From Paenibacillus plantarum (GTDB lineage: Bacteria; Bacillota; Bacilli; Paenibacillales; NBRC-103111), in the NCBI RefSeq assembly GCF_013141695.1, contig NZ_WHNY01000004.1:62001-126000 (forward strand): 64,000 nt of DNA. Direction: 5' to 3'. This document shows, in pieces, positions 35,141-43,100 of the stretch. Both the position numbers and the translations under genes were made by a program. Position 1 is the stretch's first letter. Each line of letters opens with the position of its first letter. The notes under the pieces were generated by a model. It saw nothing but the letters and a program-made list of their open reading frames with translations, was not told the DNA's origin and made no database searches.

Positions 35141-36064
35141 TTAACTATTCAATAGTGAACCGAACTCTGCTAAGAACTGATGAATCAGTTCCCTGTCTTC
35201 TTGATTTAACGGATAAGAAGGTTTCCGACAATAGTCGGTTTTGATAAGACCTCTTTGTTGTAGAATGTTCTTCTCCACTTGAATGATATACTCGCAATCT
35301 TTCATCCAGCGTGAAATATAAGTGAGCAGCCTTTGATGAAGTTGTCTCGCTTCACTCTCCAAACCTTCTTGAGACAAGCGATAAATCTCCACGTAGATTT
35401 CAGCAAAAGAACAGCCTGGCATGACGCCGCTCCCGCCCGCTATCATAACATCCAGCATATATAATCCAGCATAACCGTTCATGATAACCGCTTGTTGCCG
35501 CTCTTGCAGAATCCCGTTTATGGTTTCCATCGGCGGATTAGACTCAATTTTAAAAACAACGTTCGGATACGCGTCGTAGATCTCAATCAACTCATCGATG
35601 GCAATCTCCACATTTGTCTCTGTCGGCGCATATTGTACTAGAACAGGAATGGTCACAGCGCCTAACACGGCTCGAATATGTTCTTTGATTGCCTCCATGC
35701 TAGGACGCAGGAAGAAAGGAGGTAGCAGCATTAACGCGCCGGCCCCAAGCGCTTGATATTCCTTCGCACGTTTAACGGCTACTTCGGTGCTATGATCGGT
35801 AACCGAGAGAACACTACGCACACCCGTGCCATTCAACTCTTGTACAAATACAGCAGCCAATTCTTTCCGTTCGAAATCTGTGATCTTATAGAACTCACTC
35901 GCAATCCCGAACATGGTCAAACCCTGAATACTGGATTTCGACAGATGCCCAATTAAAGCGCGGAAATCCGCCCAATCGATTTCCCCATCCATCTGGAATG
36001 GCGGAGCCATGATTGGATATACACCATTGATGTCCACTTGATCCTGCTCCTTGCTATTGTTCAT
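35141..36064 (-). CDS. DapA-family aldolase (2-keto-3-deoxy sugar-acid type)
   Basis: This 307-residue class I TIM-barrel aldolase has Schiff-base Lys K172 (VVFKIES), Tyr Y145 (VQYAP), and the carboxylate loop GIASE (53-57) in place of the GTTGE of DapA. The altered loop and the neighbours point to a keto-sugar-acid aldolase or lyase rather than dihydrodipicolinate synthase. It overlaps the KDPG aldolase by 4 bases (ATGA) and ends the operon. It may cleave an unphosphorylated 2-keto-3-deoxy acid to pyruvate and an aldehyde. Dehydratase activity is an alternative within this family. Confidence 0.87.
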   Translation of the reverse strand: MNNSKEQDQVDINGVYPIMAPPFQMDGEIDWADFRALIGHLSKSSIQGLTMFGIASEFYKITDFERKELAAVFVQELNGTGVRSVLSVTDHSTEVAVKRAKEYQALGAGALMLLPPFFLRPSMEAIKEHIRAVLGAVTIPVLVQYAPTETNVEIAIDELIEIYDAYPNVVFKIESNPPMETINGILQERQQAVIMNGYAGLYMLDVMIAGGSGVMPGCSFAEIYVEIYRLSQEGLESEARQLHQRLLTYISRWMKDCEYIIQVEKNILQQRGLIKTDYCRKPSYPLNQEDRELIHQFLAEFGSLLNS

Positions 36065-36705
36065 TTCCTGGCCCCCTGAATGAGATTCGCGAACTGCTTT
36101 GCGGTATGTGTCAATTCCTCATATCGTCCAGCCTCTATGGCATCCTTCTTCACCAAAGAACCGCCGATCCCGATAGCAACAGCCCCATTTCGAATAAACT
36201 GAGCTGCATTATCCAAGGTCACTCCGCCAGTTGGCATCATAGGAATATGTCCTAAAGGTCCTTGAAGCTCCTTCATATAATCAGTTCCCAAAGCATTACC
36301 AGGGAAAATTTTGATTAAATCGGCGCCTGCACGGTAAGCGGTAACAATTTCAGTTGGTGTCATGACACCAGGTATGGATATTTTCCCATAAGCGTTCGTC
36401 ACTCGGATCGTTTCTAGTTCCAAGATGGGAGCGAAAATAAAATCTGCCCCTGCCTGAATCGCGATTTTCGCCGTCTCGGCATCTAAAACTGTGCCAGCTC
36501 CTACCAACGTACGCCCGCCAAAACTACTCTTCAAACTAGCAATCATGTCGAAAACGCCTGGCGTGTCTACAGTAATCTCCAACGCGCCTACGCCGCCTTC
36601 AACTAACGCATGCGCGATATGCTGAATATCTTGCGACCGGGGACGGCGAATCACAGCAACGATTCCTGACTCTTTGAGTTTCTGTACATTAGCCAATTTA
36701 TTCAT
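36061..36705 (-). CDS. eda: 2-keto-3-deoxy-6-phosphogluconate / 4-hydroxy-2-oxoglutarate aldolase
   Basis: This is a 214-residue Eda-type aldolase with Glu 43 (LEITVDTP), Schiff-base Lys K132 (LIKIFPG) and the phosphate-loop region MPTGGV. ATG 36705 gives the usual family length. The GGAGG lies 13 bases away, which is long; an in-frame ATG at 36744 lacks any site. It cleaves KDPG or KHG to pyruvate plus glyceraldehyde-3-phosphate or glyoxylate. It lies between a dehydratase and a second aldolase. No KDG kinase gene accompanies them here. Confidence 0.9.
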   Translation of the reverse strand: MNKLANVQKLKESGIVAVIRRPRSQDIQHIAHALVEGGVGALEITVDTPGVFDMIASLKSSFGGRTLVGAGTVLDAETAKIAIQAGADFIFAPILELETIRVTNAYGKISIPGVMTPTEIVTAYRAGADLIKIFPGNALGTDYMKELQGPLGHIPMMPTGGVTLDNAAQFIRNGAVAIGIGGSLVKKDAIEAGRYEELTHTAKQFANLIQGARK

Positions 36706-36747
36706 TGACGCTTCGCAGCCTCCTACCTGGATACATTCAAACATCGG

Positions 36748-37908
36748 TTATACGTAGAATCCTGGTCTCGCTTCGCGAATTCCCGGGTGCGCTTCCATGA
36801 CTTCCTCAACCAAATCGACACCTAACCCCGGACGTTTCGATAACACAAGATGTCCTTGTTTCACTTCAATTGGATGATCAATCACTTCATCTCTCCATGG
36901 AACATCGTTGAACATAAATTCTTGTCTGAAGAAGTTAGGCACCGAAGCACACACATGAGCACTTGCCAATGTGGAAAGAGGTCCATTTGGGTTATGCGGT
37001 GCTAATAGTACATTGTACGCTTCCGCCATTGTAGCCATCCGCTTCATTTCAGACGGTCCGCCGCAGCGTGTGATGTCTGGCATAATAATATCGACCAGTT
37101 GTTTCTCAAGAATCTGACGAATCCCATATCGGGTATAATGACGCTCTCCCACACAAATGGATACTCTTGGATTCAGTCGATCACGAACCGCTTTTAAGGT
37201 ATCCGCACTTTCAGGACCGACTGGTTCCTCATACCAAGTAATATCTAATTCCGCTAATTTGTCCGCCATCGTAATCGCTGTCTTAAAGTTCAGCATCGCA
37301 TGTGTTTCAATCATCATATCCATTTCAGAACCAATCGCATCACGAACGGCCTTCGTTACATCGTAAGCTCTTTGTTGAAATTCAGGTGTGAGAGACAAAT
37401 TGCTGTTCAAATCTTCGCCATACAAATAGTTGGTATGTGCAAACGGATCGAATTTCAGTCCCCCAAAACCTGCTTCTTTCACTTTACGGGCTTGCTCCGC
37501 ATAATCCAAGGCATTATGACCACCGCCAGTAAACCAGTAGTTGGCATAGAGTGGGATTTCCGTGCGGAACGCTCCGCCAAGCAACTCATAACAGGGAACG
37601 CCTAACACTTTCCCTTTCAAATCAAGCAAGGCCATATCAATCCCGCTGATCGCGCACATGCTTGCTCCATAAGGTCCAACCCAGTTCAAATCCCGATATA
37701 ATTTCGTCCAAATAAAATCGGTTCTCATCGGATCGAGTCCAATAATCCGTTCACCCACATGCTTAGCCGCTGCTTCCACGATAGGACTTCCTGGCCAATT
37801 CGTCGCTTCTCCGACCCCTGTATAACCTTCGTCAGTATAAATTTTGATCATTGTCCAATTGTACTTAATCCCCTCAACCAGCCATACTTTCACGTCTGTA
37901 ATTTTCAT
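36748..37908 (-). CDS. Enolase-superfamily sugar-acid dehydratase (mandelate racemase family)
   Basis: This 386-residue protein has the N-terminal capping domain (1-110) and a barrel with candidate metal ligands E201 (MIETHAML), E228 (WYEEPV) and E255 (VGERHYT). It also has D278 and H305 (APHNPNGP), the general base pair seen in galactonate/gluconate-type dehydratases. It removes water from a sugar acid to give a 2-keto-3-deoxy acid. GGAGG lies before ATG 37908. It is the first gene of the operon, under a consensus promoter overlapped by an operator. Galactonate, gluconate or another aldonate are possible substrates; the family call is firm. Confidence 0.9.
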   Translation of the reverse strand: MKITDVKVWLVEGIKYNWTMIKIYTDEGYTGVGEATNWPGSPIVEAAAKHVGERIIGLDPMRTDFIWTKLYRDLNWVGPYGASMCAISGIDMALLDLKGKVLGVPCYELLGGAFRTEIPLYANYWFTGGGHNALDYAEQARKVKEAGFGGLKFDPFAHTNYLYGEDLNSNLSLTPEFQQRAYDVTKAVRDAIGSEMDMMIETHAMLNFKTAITMADKLAELDITWYEEPVGPESADTLKAVRDRLNPRVSICVGERHYTRYGIRQILEKQLVDIIMPDITRCGGPSEMKRMATMAEAYNVLLAPHNPNGPLSTLASAHVCASVPNFFRQEFMFNDVPWRDEVIDHPIEVKQGHLVLSKRPGLGVDLVEEVMEAHPGIREARPGFYV

Positions 37909-37929
37909 AGGATAACCTCCGTTAGAATG

Positions 37930-37983
37930 AAATAGATCATATCTTAATAAAATAATGATATGATCTATTTGGACAGATGTCAA
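37930..37983 (-). promoter_or_regulatory. Promoter and paired operator of the sugar-acid operon
   Basis: On the minus strand TTGACA (37978-37983), 17 bases, TATCAT (37955-37960). Two perfect 14-base inverted arms, AAATAGATCATATC at 37930-37943 and its complement at 37957-37970, are separated by 13 bases. One arm covers the -10 and part of the spacer; the other covers the start of transcription. The likely binder is the divergent GntR-type regulator. Confidence 0.75.
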
Positions 37984-38031
37984 TCCTTTGATCTGATTAT
38001 TTGAGGAAAAAACCCTATGAAACACTTGGAA

Positions 38032-38083
38032 TTGATTACATTCTATGTATTTAGAGTATAATGAATGATAAATTCATCATATC
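38032..38083 (+). promoter_or_regulatory. Promoter of the GntR gene with third operator copy
   Basis: TTGATT (38032-38037), 19 bases, TATAAT (38057-38062). AAATTCATCATATC at 38070-38083 matches the operator arm of the divergent operon at 12 of 14 positions and covers the probable start site, so the regulator should repress itself. ATGAAT/ATTCAT arms (38061-38076) overlap it. Confidence 0.6.
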
Positions 38084-38185
38084 TATACACCCGGATTTGC
38101 TAAAGTCTTCGCACTTATCGTTATTAACGATACGGTTTAGGGAAGATCCTATGTATGTCTCTTTTTTTTCAAGGTGATCTGAGCT

Positions 38186-38902
38186 ATGCTAGAAGGAAAT
38201 CTTGAGCCAATTGAACAAAGAAAGGTCCTCAAACTCATGAAAACAATGGCCTATGAAACCGCAATACAAGCAATCAAGGAGAAAATAAAGACTGGCGAAT
38301 GGAAGGCTGGAGATCGACTGCCAACAGTACAACAATTAGCAGTAGAACTTTCTCTCGGTATTTCTACGGTTCGGGAAGCCTTGCGTATTCTAGAAAATCA
38401 ACGCATTGTCAGCATTGAACACGGCCGAGGCATGTATTTGCGCAATGATCCTTTATTACTTGAAGACCCCACAACAACGCTGGAGCAGCTTGGCAATATT
38501 TCATTAGTCTCGCTACTTGAGGCAAGACTGCTCATTGAGCCAGAACTCGCATCGCTATGTGCTAAGCATGCTACGGATTCACAAATTCAACAGTTGCGTT
38601 ACCTAGCGGACCAAATGGTCGTACAAATGCAAAAAGGAGGGGATTTCTTCGAAACCGATATGGCTTTTCATCAACTCATAGCAGAAGGATCCAATAATCC
38701 AGTCCTGATCAGAATGATGTCTATGATTGCCCCCATTTCCGTTGAAGCAAGAAAACAAACCAATACCATCCCAAATATGCGCACAAAAGCATCGAATTAT
38801 CACATATTAATTGCTATTGCCATCGAAGAACGACATGCCGAACAAGCCAAGTTGTTAATGGAAGCGCATATTAGAGAAATGTTGCGCATGTTTATCCAGT
38901 AA
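38186..38902 (+). CDS. GntR/FadR-family regulator with FCD domain
   Basis: This 238-residue regulator has a winged helix near residues 25-90 (LPTVQQLAVELSLGISTVREAL; HGRGMYL) and an all-helical FCD effector domain. The latter has the metal-type motif TDMAFHQLIAEGSNNP and a late His (MEAHIREM). AAGGTGA lies 9 bases before the ATG. It is divergent from the sugar-acid operon. FadR-type members with FCD commonly sense sugar acids or organic acids and leave DNA on binding them. It is convergent with the kinase at 38947, and the 44 bases between hold only an inverted repeat of uncertain meaning. Confidence 0.9.
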   Translation: MLEGNLEPIEQRKVLKLMKTMAYETAIQAIKEKIKTGEWKAGDRLPTVQQLAVELSLGISTVREALRILENQRIVSIEHGRGMYLRNDPLLLEDPTTTLEQLGNISLVSLLEARLLIEPELASLCAKHATDSQIQQLRYLADQMVVQMQKGGDFFETDMAFHQLIAEGSNNPVLIRMMSMIAPISVEARKQTNTIPNMRTKASNYHILIAIAIEERHAEQAKLLMEAHIREMLRMFIQ

Positions 38903-38946
38903 GAAGGGACAGCCATGTTTACCACTCGCATGATCCCAATACTTTT

Positions 38947-41583
38947 TTACTCATGGCTTCCCATAGAAACCGCAGGAGTGACGGGGATACGGAGCGACAC
39001 CTTCGTCCCCTTCATCAGCGCACTCTCTATAGTGACCCGTGCTTTCCCCTGATAATAAATATCCAGCCTGCGTGCCACATTGGATAAACCAATGCCTGAA
39101 GAGGATTCCGATTGCAAAAGTGAACTACTCAGCAGTCTTAACTGCTCCTCGTCCATCCCCACACCATTGTCCTCCACGACAAGCAGAAGATCCCCAGTCT
39201 CCAAGTAAACACTAATATGAACTTTTCCTACACGCGAAAGCTTGGCAATACCATGCTGAATCGCATTCTCGATAATAGGTTGCATGATAAATTTAAGCAC
39301 AGGAACATCCTTAGTCTCAGGAGCGATATCCCACTCTACAACTAATTTATCACGATACCTCGCCTGCAAGATGATACCGTAATTCGTTACATGCTCGATT
39401 TCCTCGGAAACGGACACTTCCATTGGACCTTTGCCGACTGCGAACCTAATCATATCCGCAAGCGCTCCTACCATCGTATTCACCCCTAATTTGTCACCAT
39501 TCATGGCTCGCATACTAATAGCTTGCAGCGTATTGTAGAGAAAATGTGGATTTATCTGCTGCTGAAGCATTTGGATTTCCACCTTGGATTTCAGGGCAGT
39601 AAGCCTCTCTTCACGTACTTCACTGTCGATTTTGGCTTCCAAAAGCTGCTGAATCTGTTCGATCATCCTGTTGTAGCTGCGTGAAAGCTCGCTGACTTCA
39701 TCATTGCCCTCCAACATAACGGTACTCCATTCTCCGCTTCCCGCACGTGCCATCGCTTCGTCGAAATGTTCAAGCCTGCGGACAATACGCGATGAAAGCC
39801 AGTACACGGAACCGAACGCAATTGCTATTAGAATGGCCACGACAATGGCATAGCGCTGCAATAACTGACGATTCAACGCTACAACAATTTCAGTACTTTG
39901 AGTAATCGTCAATTTCATGTCATTCAGCTTCAAATCGACCTTGACTGCTGATCTGTCCGCTTTTTTCAAGTCAGACTGCGCTCCGCTTCGATATATAATT
40001 TGATTCTTTTTGGTAATCAAAATGTCCGGTACCTGTTTGGCGATGGATGGTTCCAGCGCTCCTTGTTTTAAACGCAGCACGAGATACCCTGTCGTTGTTT
40101 CTTCGGACACAATTTTCCTGGCTAGAGATGGAACGAAGCGGCCGAATTCATCTGCGGTTTCGGGAACCCAAAGTACCCGATTAAATGGCGTTGATAGAAT
40201 CTGAGGTTCAGCCGCTGCCTGGGATCCGACCATCTGTACATAAAATGGCTCAATGACGCCCAGTGCATTGTATCTTACCGCATAGTTGACATTAGACATA
40301 CTCGGATGCAGCCATGCTCGTTGAGGTCCCCGTAAATTCTCGGAAATGAATAAATAATCTGCTAACTGTTCATAGCTCTGAAATTGCCTTGAAATATATA
40401 AACGTAATTGTTCAGCTGTAACCTTGGTTGCATTCGTCAAATCAGATTTGGACATATAATAAAAAAACGAGGAGTAAAAAATTCCCAACAGAAGTATAGG
40501 CAAGATAACGGACACACTATATAAATACAATAATTTCCATCTTAAAGGCAACTTCATTAACGTATTGCTCCAAGTACGAACAGAAATTGGCGATTTCGGC
40601 CATTCATTGGACTCACGTTGTATCACACTTGCTAACCGACGAAATGGAACGAAAATACTCGCACTAATGGATTCTGACATTTTCTTCGTATACATCAATA
40701 TCACACCCGTCAGGGCAATACCTAGCAATAGCAAAGACTTAAATGACCATAATGAAGCAGGATCCGGTATCCACTGTAACTCGTACTCATATGGAATTAA
40801 CTTCGTACTATAGGAACGCTGACCGGACAATTCACCTCTCTCTTGTGCTGCATGGCTAGTCCAGATGATCCCCCCAGCTTCGTTACGCAGAATAAACCTT
40901 CCCTGAGCACCTTCTGAATAGACAAAATGTTGCATGAAGTCAGGTTGCAGAGTTAGAAGCACTAGCACATTGGAGCGATAGGTGGAGATAACCATTTTTC
41001 GATCCGTCAGATCAATGAAAGAGGTAGCATTCTTTATTTGTGAAGGGGTCCATCCGGCCAGCCCCTGATTCTCTGCTAATTTAAGAAACTCTTCCTTCCT
41101 CAAAATATCCGGTTTCCCGCTGTTGCGAACAATGCGCCACAGCATCCCGATTCGCTCCAAAGCGTCCAGCGACGGAAGATTGTCACTACTCCAGCTTTGT
41201 TGGCCTATCGTTTTCCGAAAATTCGCTTGATTCTCGTTCTGACCAATGATGAAGATATCCTCCACAAGAGAATCGGCTAAGTTCAACTCGCCTGCCATTT
41301 GACTTAGCTTTTCCCCATATTCCCGTTGTTCGCGTGAATCTTTCATATTCAAATACAGCTTGGCGTAATTGATCCAATCATCCGAGCTGATCAGTGCTAG
41401 CATAGCTTCTAGTTCTCCAAAATAGTGTACGATGCTCTCATTTTGATATTGCAGCATGCGCTCCGCCGTTGAGCTTTGATTATTCGCAATAAACTTGAAA
41501 TAGTTGCCAAAGACCAAGCCGTAGAGCAGCAGTTGGAATATTAGCATGAGCGCAACAGCTCTTCTTACAACCTTACGGTGCAT
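38947..41583 (-). CDS. Sensor histidine kinase, YesM type, with duplicated sensor module
   Basis: This 878-residue membrane kinase has hydrophobic segments near 8-28, 281-299, 349-376 and 578-597. It thus carries two TM-sensor-TM modules before HAMP, the His_kinase domain (H680 in QQQINPHFLYN) and the ATPase domain (VEDNGVGMD). The second half alone resembles a complete standard kinase. ATG 41583 has GGAAGG about 10 bases upstream; a TTG at 41589 is possible. It follows the binding-protein-like gene by 29 bases as a two-gene operon. The regulator at 47862 is the nearest orphan partner. Confidence 0.92.
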   Translation of the reverse strand: MHRKVVRRAVALMLIFQLLLYGLVFGNYFKFIANNQSSTAERMLQYQNESIVHYFGELEAMLALISSDDWINYAKLYLNMKDSREQREYGEKLSQMAGELNLADSLVEDIFIIGQNENQANFRKTIGQQSWSSDNLPSLDALERIGMLWRIVRNSGKPDILRKEEFLKLAENQGLAGWTPSQIKNATSFIDLTDRKMVISTYRSNVLVLLTLQPDFMQHFVYSEGAQGRFILRNEAGGIIWTSHAAQERGELSGQRSYSTKLIPYEYELQWIPDPASLWSFKSLLLLGIALTGVILMYTKKMSESISASIFVPFRRLASVIQRESNEWPKSPISVRTWSNTLMKLPLRWKLLYLYSVSVILPILLLGIFYSSFFYYMSKSDLTNATKVTAEQLRLYISRQFQSYEQLADYLFISENLRGPQRAWLHPSMSNVNYAVRYNALGVIEPFYVQMVGSQAAAEPQILSTPFNRVLWVPETADEFGRFVPSLARKIVSEETTTGYLVLRLKQGALEPSIAKQVPDILITKKNQIIYRSGAQSDLKKADRSAVKVDLKLNDMKLTITQSTEIVVALNRQLLQRYAIVVAILIAIAFGSVYWLSSRIVRRLEHFDEAMARAGSGEWSTVMLEGNDEVSELSRSYNRMIEQIQQLLEAKIDSEVREERLTALKSKVEIQMLQQQINPHFLYNTLQAISMRAMNGDKLGVNTMVGALADMIRFAVGKGPMEVSVSEEIEHVTNYGIILQARYRDKLVVEWDIAPETKDVPVLKFIMQPIIENAIQHGIAKLSRVGKVHISVYLETGDLLLVVEDNGVGMDEEQLRLLSSSLLQSESSSGIGLSNVARRLDIYYQGKARVTIESALMKGTKVSLRIPVTPAVSMGSHE

Positions 41584-41612
41584 CCCCAATCCGCCTTCCT
41601 CGTCAGATGATC

Positions 41613-42998
41613 TTATTTAATCTGGGTGTTCAGGATACTATCCGTAATACTATAGTTCATCTCTTCTGTTAGTTGATAGAACGCTTGATCCATGGATTTA
41701 CGATGAAAATAGACAGGAACGATATTTTTATCCAACGCTTGCGTTAGCGAATTTTCCAGTAAGTAGGGGTTGTTATCCAGCAACGTATCACAATATGCCA
41801 GCTCAGCTTGAACGAACGCGAAAGCTGCGCGCTGCAGTTCCGTATCTTTGGGCAGGAGTTTGAATTTCGAACGAAAAGCTGGTACACCCCAGCCTTGCTT
41901 GGCCCGTTCATCCGCTGGAGGACCTGCGAAGAACCACTCGAACACTTCCCATGCCTCTTCTTTATGTGCTGTTTTGGCCGAGATAATGCCACCTACGCCT
42001 GCTTGCACAGGAGAGAGCCGCTTACCATCCTCAAATACAGGAGCCGGAGCGAAGCCGACAGGAAAGGACTTCCCGCCCATGCCCATCTGCTCGATGGAGT
42101 TCAAGAACCAATAACCGACCATGAACATCCCCATCTTGCCATCGAGAAACAACGAGGAGGGTGTTTTCAGTTCTGCATTTATTGGAGTCGGTCCTACGGC
42201 GTGATCTACCGCTTCATTCCAGAGATTGTGAATACGACTCATCTCGGGAGATGTAAAGTCAGCCTTTCGATAATGATCATACCAAGGTGATTTATCTAAT
42301 TGGGCAAGCTGCAGCAATAGCACATCTTGATTCAGTGCTGTGAAATGGTTATTAATCCCTAAGCCATACTGCCTTATTGGCTGAGTAGAATTCTCCTGCT
42401 GATTAACAGTTAGCTTTTGGGCTGTATCCATCAATTGCTGCCACGTCATCGGCGTCTTCGAGTCAGGATACGGGACGCCCGCTTGATCGAAGAGGGTCTT
42501 ATTGTACATAATCGTATAATCAGGCGACCAGTCTTTCATAAAACCATAGTAAGGACCAGCCCCTTGGTTATTGCCGTCAAAACGATAAATATTCGTCACA
42601 GGAAATAAATCATCACTTGGAAACATCGTACTGTTTCTGATTCGACTTTCCACATTCATCGCAAAACCATGTAAAGCGTAGTACGGCAATTCTTTAGCAC
42701 CGCGAATTAACAAAATATCGGGAGAAGTTGCACTGTTACTAAGCAGGGCCATCTTCCCCGTATCCATATCGATTCGTTTGATCGCTACCTTGGGATGCGC
42801 TTTCTCAAAGTCAGCGATCATCGAAGGGGTTAGCTCAATGTCTCGTGCCGCAAATGTAATGGTGACACGCTCAGGTTCGCTTGCTTCTGAGTAATCTACT
42901 TCTTCTGATGAAGTAATACGCTTCTGATGCACGAACATGATGATCAATCCTAGTAAAATAACAAGTATGGCCGTCCAAGCGGTCCAACGCCGTATCAT
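41613..42998 (-). CDS. Membrane-anchored solute-binding-like protein, probable kinase partner
   Basis: This 461-residue protein has the family 1 sugar-binding fold but no lipobox. An uncleaved-looking hydrophobic anchor (about residues 6-24, followed by basic HQKR) precedes the binding domain. It is not adjacent to permease genes. A terminator separates it from the sulfatase upstream, and it forms an operon with the kinase at 38947. This suggests a sensing role, presenting ligand to the kinase, instead of transport. GGAGG lies 5 bases before ATG 42998. A plain transport receptor with an atypical anchor is the alternative. Confidence 0.85.
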   Translation of the reverse strand: MIRRWTAWTAILVILLGLIIMFVHQKRITSSEEVDYSEASEPERVTITFAARDIELTPSMIADFEKAHPKVAIKRIDMDTGKMALLSNSATSPDILLIRGAKELPYYALHGFAMNVESRIRNSTMFPSDDLFPVTNIYRFDGNNQGAGPYYGFMKDWSPDYTIMYNKTLFDQAGVPYPDSKTPMTWQQLMDTAQKLTVNQQENSTQPIRQYGLGINNHFTALNQDVLLLQLAQLDKSPWYDHYRKADFTSPEMSRIHNLWNEAVDHAVGPTPINAELKTPSSLFLDGKMGMFMVGYWFLNSIEQMGMGGKSFPVGFAPAPVFEDGKRLSPVQAGVGGIISAKTAHKEEAWEVFEWFFAGPPADERAKQGWGVPAFRSKFKLLPKDTELQRAAFAFVQAELAYCDTLLDNNPYLLENSLTQALDKNIVPVYFHRKSMDQAFYQLTEEMNYSITDSILNTQIK

Positions 42999-43032
42999 CG
43001 CAGCCTCCAAGTAGGTAAGACATATTTCTTAC

Positions 43033-43061
43033 ATTATAACGAATACAACGGGAAAAAGTAG
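43033..43061 (-). promoter_or_regulatory. Candidate promoter of the sensor operon
   Basis: On the minus strand a consensus TATAAT (43033-43038) lies about 35 bases upstream of ATG 42998. The -35 region (CTACTT or ACTTTT) is poor and overlaps the tail of the preceding terminator. It supports separate transcription of the binding-like protein and kinase. Confidence 0.45.
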
Positions 43062-43100
43062 GAAAACCGCCCATGCGATATACCACAGGCGGATTTCTAC
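43053..43100 (-). terminator. Intrinsic terminator of the importer-sulfatase operon
   Basis: On the minus strand GTAGAAATCCGCC (43100-43088) pairs with GGCGGTTTTCCTAC (43071-43058), one bulge, followed by five T (43057-43053). It begins within the sulfatase stop codon. Confidence 0.75.

Noticed and set aside
38904..38965. Inverted repeat GCCATG/CATGGC between the GntR and kinase genes as a terminator
   Set aside because: The loop is over 30 bases long, one arm lies in the kinase coding end, and no T-run adjoins the stem.
41808..42290. Plus-strand open frame of about 160 codons
   Set aside because: It lies wholly antisense inside the binding-protein-like gene, with an amino-acid make-up typical of antisense frames and no start signal.
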